64,000 nucleotides of DNA from Macrocystis pyrifera (lineage: Eukaryota; Sar; Phaeophyceae; Laminariales; Laminariaceae), in the NCBI GenBank assembly GCA_031763025.1, contig JASSKH010000031.1:1550001-1614000 (forward strand), written 5' to 3'. Position 1 is the stretch's first letter; the number at the start of each line of letters is the position of its first letter. The notes under the pieces are model-generated. The model had not been told where the DNA came from. It was given only the letters and a program-made list of their open reading frames with translations, and did not search any database. Of this stretch, positions 43,894 to 57,100 are shown piece by piece. The position numbers and the translations under genes are program-made.

Positions 43894-44429
43894 CGGGCCA
43901 ATCAATTGGATGCTGCGCAGGGGGCGAGACAATATGTGGTCACCTTTCCACGGAATATCACAAACAACCACGCGGCGACGGTACATGCTACAGCGAAAGT
44001 AGCGGTCCAACAGCAGTGCAACAGCGGCACAACAACGCTGGCGCTTAATTGATGGTCTGGCCTTTGTGGCATCCACGGTGATTTTGTGTTTGTATGCAGT
44101 GTGCAGTGTTCACCAGGAGATGATGCAATCGTGACCACAGTTTGACGTCCAGTTTTGAAATCAATGTCACATCGTCGAACCTCATCAGGTCATCGTCTAA
44201 AATAGGAACGCCTGATGAGGATGCTGTTCCCCCTTTTCGGCCAGTGCCACCCCCGCGATTTGAAGCCAACCAAATCCCGATGAGACAACATTTTTCCTGA
44301 TATTTTATCCGAAGTATCATTATATCGAAGTACCACTCTGTCCCGATATATTAAGACCGTTTTTACATCAAGATTGAATACAAACTGTCCTTATTTTTAC
44401 GGACGTAGTGGTATTACATATCGGTATCA

Positions 44430-44690
44430 TGCCGTGTAACACGCAAGATAGCGCACCCCCCCGGAAATAATTTTATTAGACACGGTTTACTCCAAAACAT
44501 GCCTTAAGGGGGGGCGCACACAACGAAAATGGTGGCTTTGGAAATATTTCGTTGAGAGGATTGCACAGACGCATCGCTCGGCGTATTCAGTACGCCCTCC
44601 CCACTGTAGAGAAATCCAGCTCTGAAAATCGTTAGCGGGGGTGTGTTATCTTATCACCCTAGTGTGATACGGTACACGCACCAAAAGCGA
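44430..44690. mobile_element. TIR-like dispersed element, copy A
   Basis: Ends gtaacacgcaagatagcgca...cccccc and gggggtgtgttatcttatca are roughly inverted. Interior shared in opposite orientation with 50275-50480: ccttaagggggggcgc, aacgaaaa, gcgtcgctcgg-like segments. Confidence 0.5.
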
Positions 44691-45675
44691 CACGCACTGC
44701 GCAGCTTTGCAGACGCAAGAATGCGACAACAGCGTAAAGAACAGCAGCAGGCACCCATAATACGTGGCGATAAAATATCGCAGGTGTGCGTTTTACAGGT
44801 ACCAGGTACCCCTCTGTCCGGAAATGCAAGGATTGTTTCTGCAAGGATTGTTTTGATATTGTTTTGAACGCCCAAACAGTATTTACTTTTCCGTGCAGCA
44901 GTAGCGTACAAAGTGAAGGTACGATGCGGTGATGACTCCTGTCCGTGTGCCCACGGGCCAAATTCTGGTCTGATAGCCCCAATTTGGAAAGTTATTTTTA
45001 ACGCTGGCGGGGAAATCGGCCCTTTATTGTGCCAACAACGCACGGAGACCTACTCGTCCTTGTGCTGACTCTTCTACACGCTCTAATGGTAGTGCTGTCT
45101 GTAAGGTGATTGAAAGTATTATGCATGTAGTGCGGGGGGGTTGCTCGAGAAATGCGGGAGAAAAAATTACAGAAGTTCAGGTGGCAGGCGACCCACAGAA
45201 GTGCGTACGAATAATCCGTCTTCGATGAGGATAGCATCGTAAGATCTGACTTAAAGTACAGTAGTTGAAGTATTACTAGGGTCATGCAGTTCGGTGTTGG
45301 TTTTTACTCGAAGTAGCATACGTACCAGGGATAATTAGCTGTTGCGCTGTTGCAACACTTTGGTCAAAATGACCGTTTTCCGCGACAGCCGCGGAGGGCC
45401 TCTGGTTGTGCGCAGCGCAACACGCGATTTTGGGCGCGCAATTTTTTGGGCCCAGGCTCAAAAAATTGTTGTGGGTTGGGCCCCCTTTTTGAATTCGCCG
45501 CAAGCGTTTTTTTTTTTTTTTCGGCCCTTTTTCTATAGTAGAACAAAAGGAATTTAGGTTCTGATCCCGATACACGCCTTTTCGAGGTTCGGGAGGAGTT
45601 TAAACGCACTTTGTTTCTTGGTTTTCGGGCATATATTCGCGCATATATCGCTGTGCGCAACAGACACGGGACCTC

Positions 45676-45786
45676 TATCACGGGGGTCAATAGTAAATAG
45701 GACCTATGGTACACAGTAAAACCTATATATTTACCTATTTTTACTAACAAAATTTCGTCCTATTTACTATCCTCCCCCCCGTAATA
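45676..45786. mobile_element. MITE family 1 copy
   Basis: Left end tatcacgggggtcaatagta, right end actatcctccccccgtaata, with the standard interior. Slightly degenerate. Confidence 0.85.
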
Positions 45787-46132
45787 ATTATATCTCTGAT
45801 ACGTACCCGGTACGTACAAAGTTATTATACTGATATCAAGTGTATCTAGCGTCAGTAACTACTCGTGCTGCAGCAATTTACCAAAAAAACTACGTGTACC
45901 AGGTATCGAGATATGCTGTGACCTTGTGTCATTGGGAGCCCCTCTAGAGTGCCAAGTCACGCGCGCCGAAAGGGTCAACGAAGCAACTGGCCAGGCCCGC
46001 GAATGTTCAAGTTGAAGTGCTGTACGCTGTACTGTAGCTCTGTTAATACTGCTTCACGAGTATGTACCGTATTCCACATATACAACATTCACATTTCCCT
46101 GTTTGCCCCGGCACCGCCTTTATCGACCGTGC

Positions 46133-46215
46133 TATTACGGGTGGGCATATGTTGTAGTCAATACCCACGATGGACCCTCAAACGATATATCCCCCCATGT
46201 TTGGACCCCATATTT
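46133..46215. repeat. Dispersed repeat, partner at 61759-61845
   Basis: Shares ttacgggtgggcatatg, cccacgatggaccc and tatccccccatgttt with 61759-61845. Nature unknown. Confidence 0.6.
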
Positions 46216-47053
46216 TGGTTCTGATTGCAATGTTTCCCCTTGATATTGAGAGCGCGCACGTATGTAGTAGCGGTACGACGACAGCAGTGATGATGCCGCG
46301 CACATGTCGGCAACGTCCTTGCGTTGTGGCTCAGGTATTCTTCCTCTGCCTTTTAGCAACCAGGTCTGATCCATGCGACAGTCGCTGTCACGTTTCCCTA
46401 CACCATGTTTTCCCCTTGAAGTCCCAAAAGCGTGACTGTTCTAGTAGTTAATACCCCCTTTGCCAACCCTTTGGGACTTCAGAGAGCAACATTGGCTACG
46501 AGTACTTGTGATAACAACAATTACACCGATTACCGTATCAGCGACACGGAGGATCAGCGACACGGAGGGAGAAGTCTGGGGCTTGGCCCGGAGATGTCAT
46601 ATTTTTGCGTGGAGTGTCTTTCCCAACTGGGATGCAATGGGTTTTCGCGACATGTGCACGGCGCGCCATTTGACGCGCTCACGGCACAGTTATTATGAGG
46701 AGTTGTCCGTTTTTTTTAAGGGTTGCTGAGGCTGGGTTCGAAGCGAGTGGTCGACTCGCAATATTTTAGCTGCCCCAACTTCAATCGTTCTCAAAACCTA
46801 CTGGCGTCGCCATTTTCTTGTTCCCTTGTCTTTGTTTACTTCTCTTTTTCTTAGTTTCTTGTTTTGTATGTTCTTGTTTTCTCTTCTTTGTAATCTTGTT
46901 TCCTTTTTCTTTTTGTTGGTTTATCACGTATATATATTTGTTATGATATGGATTTATTATATTCTTGTTTTCTTGTTTTGCCATGTTCCTATTTTTTTAT
47001 TGTCTTCCTTCCTCCTGGCCGACCGTTCGTCCGTCCTCGTCCGTCCGTCCGTT

Positions 47054-47235
47054 ATGTCCAGGCCGGTGAAGCAGCGGTCGGCGGAACCGAGGCCGCGATG
47101 GGAGGTGCTCCGCATGCTCAACTACCTCGTGATCGCGCTGTTCGTGTGCTCGATCACGTACGTGGTGTTCAACTACCGGACCATGAGCCACGCGGAGAGC
47201 GGAAACGGCGGGCTGTTCCCGATCCTCGTCATCTG
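47054..47235 (+). CDS. HMGR: HMGR exon 1 (membrane anchor)
   Basis: Starts ATG TCC AGG; encodes a basic N-terminus and the span [17 protein letters not shown]. Donor ATCTG|GTGAGG, phase 2. Confidence 0.85.
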
Positions 47236-50200
47236 GTGAGGATGAGGACCAAATATGCCACCAGTACTACGCAACTCTTTTAGTACCGCACTGCGCATAA
47301 ACCTCAATCTCACTCTAGTTTCAAGTGTTTTGTCCCCACAACGGGGGTGCAGTCCTGGAGGGGTTAGTTTATGGTTGACCGCGGTTTGACCCCGTGACTG
47401 ACCGCCCGCATACACTAAAACACAGCATGATAAGGCCACGAGCGGCCTTGACGCGCGAAACGATGCTGTTGTAGAATACCGCGGTTTGATACTTTGACTG
47501 ACCTCCTTCATACACTAAAAACAGTGTGATGAGACCGCAAGAGGCCTTGACGCGCCCAAATGTAATATCAGTGGGAGACCGTGGTTTGGCCCCTTGACTG
47601 ACCGGCCCCCCTACACGAAAACTGTGCCAGGTATAGTATAGTCACTTCAAGAGGCCTCGACGCGCCCAAGAATACTATGAGAGACTGCGGTTTGACCCCT
47701 TCCTTGACTGACCGCCCTTGTACACTAGAAACAGTGTACTAAAGCCACAAGAGGCCTTGACGCGCCCAAAGATACTAGTAGTAGGAGACCGCGGTTTGGC
47801 CCCTTGACTGCACTTTAAAGTTTAGTGTTGCCACAAGGAACCTTGACGCGTCCAAAGATGCTACCGGATATACTGTTTGTGGGATACCGCGGTTCGACCC
47901 CTTGACTGACCGACCCCCTACACTAAATCTATTGTAGTATTAAGTAAGGCCACAATGGGCCTTTGCCCTTTTCGGATTGCAGTCCGGTTTTGAAACTACT
48001 TGGAATTTGAGTGGTATGTCCTCAAGACGGGACTGCAGTACTATTACGGAGGACCATAGTAAATAGGACCTACGGTACACACAAAACCTATTATATATTT
48101 CCCTATTTTTACTAGCAATATTTGGTCTTGTTAACTATGGCCCCCAGCACTAACAGCGCTAAAGAGTTAACTCGCTCGACAAGAAGAAAGTATGGTCTCT
48201 CCTATGAACAGCATCGCTGTGCTTTTGCTTGACGCCATGACTGACCGCCCACTTACACTAAAATTAGTAATATGAACGGTAAGGCAAAAAGAGGCCTTGA
48301 CGCGCCCAAAAAGACCGGTCTCCTTGCGATACGATATTTTGTTAGGGACTCGGGAGGGGTGGGGTGGGGTGGGGTGGCCGCCCCCCCCCTACACCGTGTA
48401 CGGTAGTGGTCCCTCTATTTGTGCCAGTATCATTGGCAAGCCAACCGGCACTGTATTGTAGAGCCAACCGGCACTATATTGTAGAGCCAACCGGCACTAT
48501 ATACTCCGCACACTGCCACACTGGTGAATCTCATCTGTGACAAGCGATTCCACAGGCACTATAGAGGGACCACTACCCGCTGCACTCGTGGCTACGATGA
48601 TGTATTAAGGCCAGAATAGGACTTGACACGCCCAAAATAAACGGTCGGCTTGGCTTCTTTCGTGAGCACTCGGGAGGGGTTGGGTGGGGTAAGCGAGGAG
48701 GGGGGTGGAGGCGTGCTGCTGTCGTCAGACTCGACCATGGGGTGTATGGCCTACTTTTTTCACCCCCCCCCCCCCCCCGGCCATACGACTACGGCCATGC
48801 ATGAGATCGAGTACATCTCTCTTATCGAGTACACCCCCCCGGCCTTGAGTGGAGAGGTTCAGCAGGCCGAGCGCACCACCAAATACCCCCCCCCCTTTGA
48901 CAATGTGCGTGCTCGTTGGCAGAATGATGCTGTCGGGCCCTCATCCTCCCCCCCCCTTCGCCTTAATTCGAAATGCTTCCATACGTTGAGCGCACAATAT
49001 ACATTTGTTTTTGATAGATGAGTGGTACGGTCGGGATAGCTCCTAGTGATTCGGGGGCGTTTCACTTGTATCTGTGACATTTAAGAACAATTGGAAGCTG
49101 AGGCCCATACACAATCAATTACATGGGCTATGTACTACGGGGGGGGGGTAATTTTCAGACCCCACTGTGCACCCAAAAATCAATATATCCCAATGTTCGT
49201 GTAGTTGATGTTGAGTTTTGATTACTGTTACGGGGGTCCGTAGTTAATAGGACCTATGATACACATAAAAACCTATATATTTCCCTGTTTTTACTAGCAA
49301 TATTTGGTCCTATTTACTATGGCCCCCCATAATATGTTCCCACGTACTGTAGTATTTATCTAACGAAGATATGGGGTGAAGTTCACATCGAACCCTATTA
49401 GTGTTGGATAGATCCCGTAATCATATTATTTTACGCTCAGAAATGCAAGAACCCTTACTATTACCTACGGGGCCACAGTAAATAGGACCAAATATCGTTA
49501 GTAAAAATAGGGAAATATATAGGTTATTGCGCATACCGTAGGTCCTATATACTATGATCCTCCGTAATACCAGTAGTGTATAACGTATCACGGCTCGATG
49601 TTGGGTTTCTACACACCCGGTACATTGGGTTCTTCGCTGCCTTTCGGTTCCGTTGCTCCCCCCTCCCTTGTTGGAAACTCTTCTTTATGTCTGGCACACT
49701 TATTCGATAGGTCCGAGTGCATGGCGTCTTTATTCGCCGAACGATTCCGTTGACTCCGGACATGCTCCGTCCCTACGCTGTAGGGATGCGAGAGTCTATG
49801 GCCATGCGACTACGACCATGCATGACGTGAGATGCCCCCCCCCCCCGCTTGTTCGAAACGCTTGCTGAGTGGACAGGTCCGGGTGCATGGCGTACTTTTT
49901 TCGGGTTCTTCGGCATCTCGTTCCTGGACACGAACGCCATGGAACGCAGCCCTTCTTCTTTTGGGTTGTCCCACCTCGACGAGCAGCTGTACACGTCGCA
50001 CAGCAAGCACCGCGACGGGAGCTTTGTGAAGGCTTCGGGAAAGGGAGGTGAGAAGCGAAGAGAGGAGACGAGACGCTCCCCGCTGTCATCGGCCCAGGTT
50101 GTTGCTGCTGTTCGTTGTTGGGTTGTTTTTTTTTTCTCTTTTTATCTTCTGTTTGTCCCATCATTGCACCTCTTCTGGATCGTCGTCGCGCCCGGGCTCT

Positions 50201-53200
50201 GATCGCGTTGGTCGTCTCTCCCCACTACGAATACGATTTTGTTTTACCACTATGCTTGCTGTGCTACCAAATTTGCCCTGTAACACGCGCGATGAGATAG
50301 CAAACCCCCCTCCGACGTATTTTTTTCATAGCTGATTTCCTCCACAACGGGAAGAGCGCTAACCCCGAGCGACGCGTTTATGGAAAATGATCTCGACGAG
50401 ATCTTCCCAAAACCGCCTTTTTCGTTGGGTGCTCCCCCCTTAAGGCATGTTGTGGAGAAAAAAATAAGGTTTGAAATTCGTCGGGAGGTGTTCGTTATAT
50501 TCGCGTATTGTTAATAGACGGTATAATACTGCCAAAATTACCGCACAATCGTAGTTCCAAGTAGTTTGTCCCTTAATCGCGGGGTTTCAGTTTTGAGGGC
50601 GTTTTACAACCCGTTTAGAACTGCTGCCACGTTTTTTTAATCAAAATTGATCCCTTTCCACCTTTTTTACCGTTACGAAAATTATCCCACACTAATTCCA
50701 AGTATGTGTTTCTCCCTCCCACCCTCTTCTGGGCCTTCGTATAAATATACGCACTCTAATCGTGTCCATCGTCACCCCCGTGTCCCCTGTCCCCCCAGAC
50801 AACAAGCCTCCCCGGGTGGGGAGCACCATGTGTTCTAAAAAAACGCCCCCCCCCCCCACATTCGACGCTGCCATCCACATGCAAGAAAATCGGCCTCATA
50901 CGCGGTTTTTAGTAGTATGCAGGTCACCCTTCATGCGAGTCGCCGAACCCCTCTCGGCGCTTCACGCTTGGTGCAGGCAATGTCTGTCTGGTCGGTGAAA
51001 ACCCGATGTGCCCCGTCCCGACATTGCAGGGATGAATTACAGGGTCTATAACCATACGACTACGGCCATGCATGGCATGAATACACCCCCGCCCCATCTG
51101 CCATCAATCGGCCCAAGGTTTGCTTATGTACTTCTTGTTTCACGTTGCTCCCTCCCAAGCTCTTTTGGACCATCATTGCATGCAAACTCTGATCGTGGCC
51201 GTTACATTTCCGTGTCCCGGTTTCCCGTTGTCCCCGCATCCCCTGTCCCTTCAGGCAACAAGCCTCCCCAGGCGGGGAGCACCATGTGCTCTAAAGAAAC
51301 GCCTCAGATGGCGACCGTGGCGAAACCCCCGTCTCCCCCTGCGGCTCCTCTGGGGGCTATCCCGGAAGGGGAGGAGTACCCGGACATGACCGACGAAGAG
51401 GTAAGAGGGGCAGGGATAGCCGACGCATGCTATGCACGATTGGAGTGCACCTACATTTGGTGAGGCCTTTTGCTTTGAGGGGGCACCCTGTTCCTCACCG
51501 AAACAATGACTTTCAGGAACATGAAAGTGCAAAACTTGATGAACTATCCCATCGTCTAGGTTTACAGCGATAAGGCATGCCTTATTCCAGCGATAATGCG
51601 TGCCCTATTGGATAAATCCTTCGTTGAGGAGTGTATTATTACGGGGGGCCATAGTGAAGAGGACCTACGGTACACACAAAAATCTATATATTTACCTGTT
51701 TTTACCAACAATATTTGGTCCTATTTAATATGTCCCCCGTAATAGTCAGTCAAGAACATTTGCCTTGCAAGGGAAATCGTGGTACCCCTACTGTAAGTTG
51801 CTGCAACGCCGAGGGTGAACTACTGTAGTATGCCTCTCGGCACATGGTTTGTCGGTTTATTGTACAGTCGTATTTCCTCCCTCTTTGCTGTCTTCCTTCC
51901 CCCTTTCTCCTTCTGTGAAGAGTTTTGTGTTGGTGGTGATGTTTTGTTGTGGGGGTGTTGTTGTTGTTGCTATTGGTTGCTGTCGTGGTTGCTGCTGTTG
52001 TTGTTGCTGCTGATGCTTCTGCTCCTATTGCAGTTGCTGACGTTTTGGTATCATGTGTTTCGTTTGTGCGCGTTTGTTTCTAGGTTGTGGCGTGCGTGGT
52101 GACAGGCAAGCTTAAGGACCACCAGCTGGAGAAGAAGCTCGGTGACCACGCTCGCGCAGTGGTCGTGCGGCGCACCTTGTTCGAGAGGCGCATCGGCCGA
52201 TCGATGGAGAACCTCCCCGTACAGGTGAAGCATAGGAAACGCCCCCTTTATTGGAAACCTTCGCCATAGCATGGAAACGCCTATTATCACTAGAAACATT
52301 TGCCATATACATGGAAACGTGAAGAAACATTTGCCAAAGGCATGGAAACGGCTTTTCTCACTATTAATAACATTTCTCTTAGGCATGAAACCTATTATCA
52401 CAATTTGCCATGTGCGGCATTGAAACGCCTATTCTCACTACAAATCTTGGACGAAATGAACCACGGCTGTAACTGCTGGCCCTTTTCTCGCTGTTTTTTA
52501 CTGCTCAGGGGTACGATTACGAGCGCATCTTCGGCGCCAACTGCGAGATCGTTTGCGGTTACGTTCCCATCCCCGTCGGAGTCGTTGGACCCCTCATGCT
52601 CAACGGCTCTGAGGTCTTCGTTCCCATGGCCACCACAGAGGCGAGTCTGTCGGCAGAAGGATAGGGGAGTGGTGTGCTCATATTGTGCGTGGCCATAGTC
52701 GTATGACAATAGACTCTCGGGTGGTGGGGGAGGGGGGCGTACTCGCTTGCTGCTCGCCTTAGTCATTTGACCATGACCACGCATCCCTTTCGAGACGGAG
52801 CATTCCTACTCCTATTAATAATAGAGATACCTCCAACATTTCGTCGCTCATTACGTTTTCCCCTATAAATATGGAGGTCGCTTGCTGCTCGCCTTAGTCA
52901 TTTGACCATGACCTTGCATCCCTTTCGAGACGGAGCACCGTTCCTACCCCTAATAGAGATACCTCCAACATTTCGGCGCTCATTACGTTTTTCCCTATGA
53001 AGAGGCAGGCAGGCAGGCAGGGAGGGAGGGAGGGAGGGAGGTTGGCGTTGGAATTCACTGCTTCTGCTGCTATCGAGTCGCTGTTGCTGTTGATGCTGCT
53101 GCGATTGATGGTGATGTTGGGGCTGCTGCTGGTGTCAGTAATGTTTTTGGTGTGGGTATTAATGTTGCTGCCGCTTGTCTTGAGAGCTACTGGTGGCGCT

Positions 53201-54135
53201 GCTGATGGCTCTGCCGCTGCTTGCTTCTACTGCGACAGTTCTCTGTTTTCAAAAGTGATCGTGATCAGTGTTTTTTTCCCCCCCCCCGTTTTCCCGGTGA
53301 TGAAACAAGGCTATCTCAGCTTAACTGACTGGTTTTTGTTGTTCTTGCTGCTGTTACTGCCCTTGTTTTTTTACCTTCTTCGTGCTTCTTCGTTTCCGCG
53401 TTGTGCGACTACACCGACACAGGGCTGCCTCGTGGCGAGCACCAACAGGGGGTGCAAGGCTATCGGGCAGGGAGGGGGCTGCCGGGCGGCGTTGCTGAAG
53501 GATGGCATCACGCGCGCTCCTTGTCTGCGCATGCCGGACGCGATGGCGGCGGCGGGCCTTAAGCGATGGTTCGAGGATAAGGACAACTTTGACGCCATCA
53601 AGGCCGCCTTCGAGACCACCACGAACTTCGGTGAGGGGCGGAAAAAGAGAGGGAGGGAGGTGGGAGGGATTAAGGGAGGTGGGGCGTTTGTTTTGATGGT
53701 ATCGCGTTGACTTTACGAGTGTGTGCCCCCGATTTACTTGCTTTATTCGTTCGAATAACGCAAACACATGCCATCTATCCCTTCCTTCACAGCGACGAGG
53801 TGGGAGGGAGGAGGCTGGTGGGGGAGGGGAGAGGAGAGAGGGAGGGAGGGGTGGAGGGGGGCTGGGGTGGAAGAGGAAAAGGGGAGCGACGGGGCGGCGG
53901 GAGGGGGCGCAGAGGAAACGCAGGGGGTGGGGGAAGGGGGGTGACTGGCTATTAAACGGGAAATTGGCTTCTCTAGGGGGCGGGAATCTCCTTGAGGGGA
54001 CATGTTATAGACGCGGGTGGGACTGGGGGGCAGCAGCTTGTTTTTTTTTTATTGCTGCCGACATCACCCCTCTCACCCCCCCCTGCCCCCCGTAACCCCC
54101 CCCCCCCCCCCCCCGCCAACGCTATCGATACCCCC

Positions 54136-54174
<39 letters not shown>

Positions 54175-57100
54175 ACAATCCATATGCAAGAAAATCCGCC
54201 TCTAAAGCGGTTCTTAGTAGGATGCAGCTCACCCTTCATGCGACTCGCCCAACACCTCACGGCCCTTCGCGCTTGGTGCATGCGATGTCTGCCTGGTTGG
54301 TGAAAGTCCGTCCCGGCATTGTAGGGATGCGAGGGTCTATGGTCATATGACGACGGCCATGCACGATAATGAGTACACCCCCCCGCCCTCACCCCTTCCT
54401 TCCTCCCCCGAACCACCCCTCCCGCCACCACCACCACCACCGCGCAATGCACCCGCGATGACCGTGTTGCCAAAACAGGAAAGCTGCAGGGGCTGATGTC
54501 CACGGTGGCTGGGCGTAACGTTTACCTCCGGTTCAACTGCTTCGCCGGGGACGCGATGGGGATGAACATGGTGTCCAAGGGCGTTCTGGCCGTGGTCGAC
54601 CTGCTTCAGGAGGTGAGGATGTCGAACGGAAGAGGCCCAAAAACGAAAAGTTCGATGTATTGAAGGGAATGAGCGTTGTTGTCGATGTTCGCTGTGGTAG
54701 TATTACGGGGGACCATAGTAAATAGGACCAAGTATTGTTAGTAAAATATTGAAATATAGAGTTTTTTTTGTACCAGGTATACCATAGGTCCTATTAACTA
54801 TGGCCCCCCGTAACAGCGTGTTTGTAGTAGTAGCTGTTGTGGTGGTAGTAGCTGTTTGTGGTAGTGTTAACAGTAGCAGGGAGTATCTGCGGGTATGGTA
54901 GTTGCTATTACTGGGGACCGTAGTAAATAGGACCTACTATCAGACAAAAACCTATATATTTAACTATTTTTACTGTCAATATTTGGTCCTATTTACTATG
55001 GTCCCCCGTAATATCGAGGACGAAAGCTTAGTTTTTTATTTCTTGTTGAAATTTCTGCATAACCATGCCACCTACCTGGTAGTATAGTCTTTTGTGTTTT
55101 TTAGGTTTTGCGATTTTGGCCCAGCTTCAACATGCTGGTGGCAATCCAGGGGGCAACTGTTTGCCGATGGCCTTCCTGTCTGTGTTCTCCCCTGTAGATT
55201 TGTTTTTCTGAAACGATTAGTCTATAATATATTTTTTTGCCATGAACGATTGACGTAATCTAAACTTTTCTGTTGACGAAGGTGTTCCCCGAGATGGAGC
55301 TGGTGGCGATCTCCGGCAACATGTGCACGGACAAGAAATCGGCGGCGATCAACTGGGTGGAGGGGCGCGGGAAGTCGATCGTGTGCGAGGCGCGCATCCC
55401 CAGCAAGTTTGTCGAGGCCACCCTCAAAACAACGGTCAAGGTGAGAGCTCTTAAGACTACTACGGGGGACCATAGTAAATAGGACCAAATATCGTTAGGA
55501 ATAAATAGGTAAATATATAGGTTTTTGTGTATACCATAGGTCCTATTTACTATGGACCCCCGTAATAGGTATTGGACGAGGTCTGTTTTTGTTTTGCCTT
55601 TGCCTTGTTTTGTGTCGTTCGTTTTGCCTCTTGTGTGTTTTTTAGTTGATGTTTTTTTTTTGTTGCCTTACGCTGTTTTGTTTTTGTTTTTTTTTTTTTT
55701 ATTTCCTTCGCGTGTGATGAGAAAACGGTCCCGTCGCCTAGGAGATGGTGTTCGCCAACATCCGGAAGAAAAAGCTGTGCTGCCTTGTACTAATGTTTTA
55801 GGAAGTACCAGGTGTTATCTGTACCAGGGGTGCGGAACGAATACGGTTTTTTTTTTGCTTCACTTATTCGAATTCCTCGTTGTTGTCTGTCCTCCGAACA
55901 CTAGGCGATGGTGGAGACCAACATCCAGAAGAACCTGGTGGGGAGCGCCATGGCTGGCGCGCTGGGCGGCTTTAACGCCCACGCCGCCAACGTGGTCACC
56001 GCGGTCTTTCTCGCTACCGGGCAAGACCCCGCACAGAACGTGGAGTCGAGCAGCTGCATCACGCTCATGGAGCAGATGGACAACGGGGACCTCCTCGTGA
56101 GTTTGAATGCGTTTTTTTTTTTTAGTCGGGTGGGAAGGGTGGCGACAGGCCAGGTGGCGATGAGCCAAGGTGGTGTATATGTAGGGGACCAGTGTTTTTG
56201 TGGCACGTTAAGGCCTGCCTCTTTCTGGTCTTGGTGTTCTGTCGGTCTGTCCCTTAATGTTAGTTTTTTTTTAATTGAATGCTGCACGCCTCGGACAGAT
56301 AGATCGTGATGTATCTGTCTATCGATCTATCTCTCTGTCTACAGTAGATGATATAAATCCCGACCCGCCGTTGTGACATGTTGTGAGGGATCTGTAAGGA
56401 TCTGTGTAGTACAGATCCAAGACAGGAGTGTGTGCTACTGTAGATCATGCAGATTGTTCGGCTCCCACCCGGCAACATGAGCTAGATCATAACAGATCAT
56501 ACAGATAAGGAATAGATCTTCCCTAAAAGATATAGATGATGACGCACGAAGGAATATCGATGATCTGTCCGTGGTGCTATTAATAAAATTCACATACACA
56601 CGGACCATGTATTTATGGGCAGAAATACGTCGTTAATTGAAGTCTAGTTTTTGTGTAGGGGGCGGTCAGTCAAGGGGTCAAGACTCCGCGCAGGACGTGG
56701 AGTCGAGCAGCTGCGTCACGCTCATGGAGCAGACGGACAACGGGGACCTTCTCGAAAGTTGCACAATGAGTGTTTTTGTCGGGTTGGTAGGGTGATGGAA
56801 GGCGTTTTTCTGTCAGGTGGGAAGGGTACTCTGTCGTGGAAGTTTTTTTTTGCTTGTCAGGTGGGAAGAGGGTGGCGACCAGCCAAATATGCTGTACAGG
56901 CTGTATTGGAGACCGACCGACCGGCCCCGTCCCTATTCTGGGAAAAATTACGGTCTGGGAAAAATTACGGTTGCGTAGGAGGCTGCGGTTTGTCTTTTTG
57001 ACTGACCACCCCTCTAAACTAGGAAAACCTTTGCGTGCACAGGAGACTGCAGTTTGACCCCCCTTGGCTGCTCGCCCTTCTACACTAGGAAAACGTAGGC

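Larger units (their letters stand above)
37591..47053. other. Gene-poor, repeat-rich interval upstream of HMG-CoA reductase
   Basis: Contains MITE-1 copies (41294, 41682, 45676), a MITE-2 copy (37961), a large inverted repeat (42738-43893), a TIR-like element near 44430-44690, paired repeats near 39830 and 40200, and a T-rich stretch (46820-47000) just before the HMG-CoA reductase ATG. The only ORF with some protein character is 40282-40491 on the minus strand. Confidence 0.5.
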
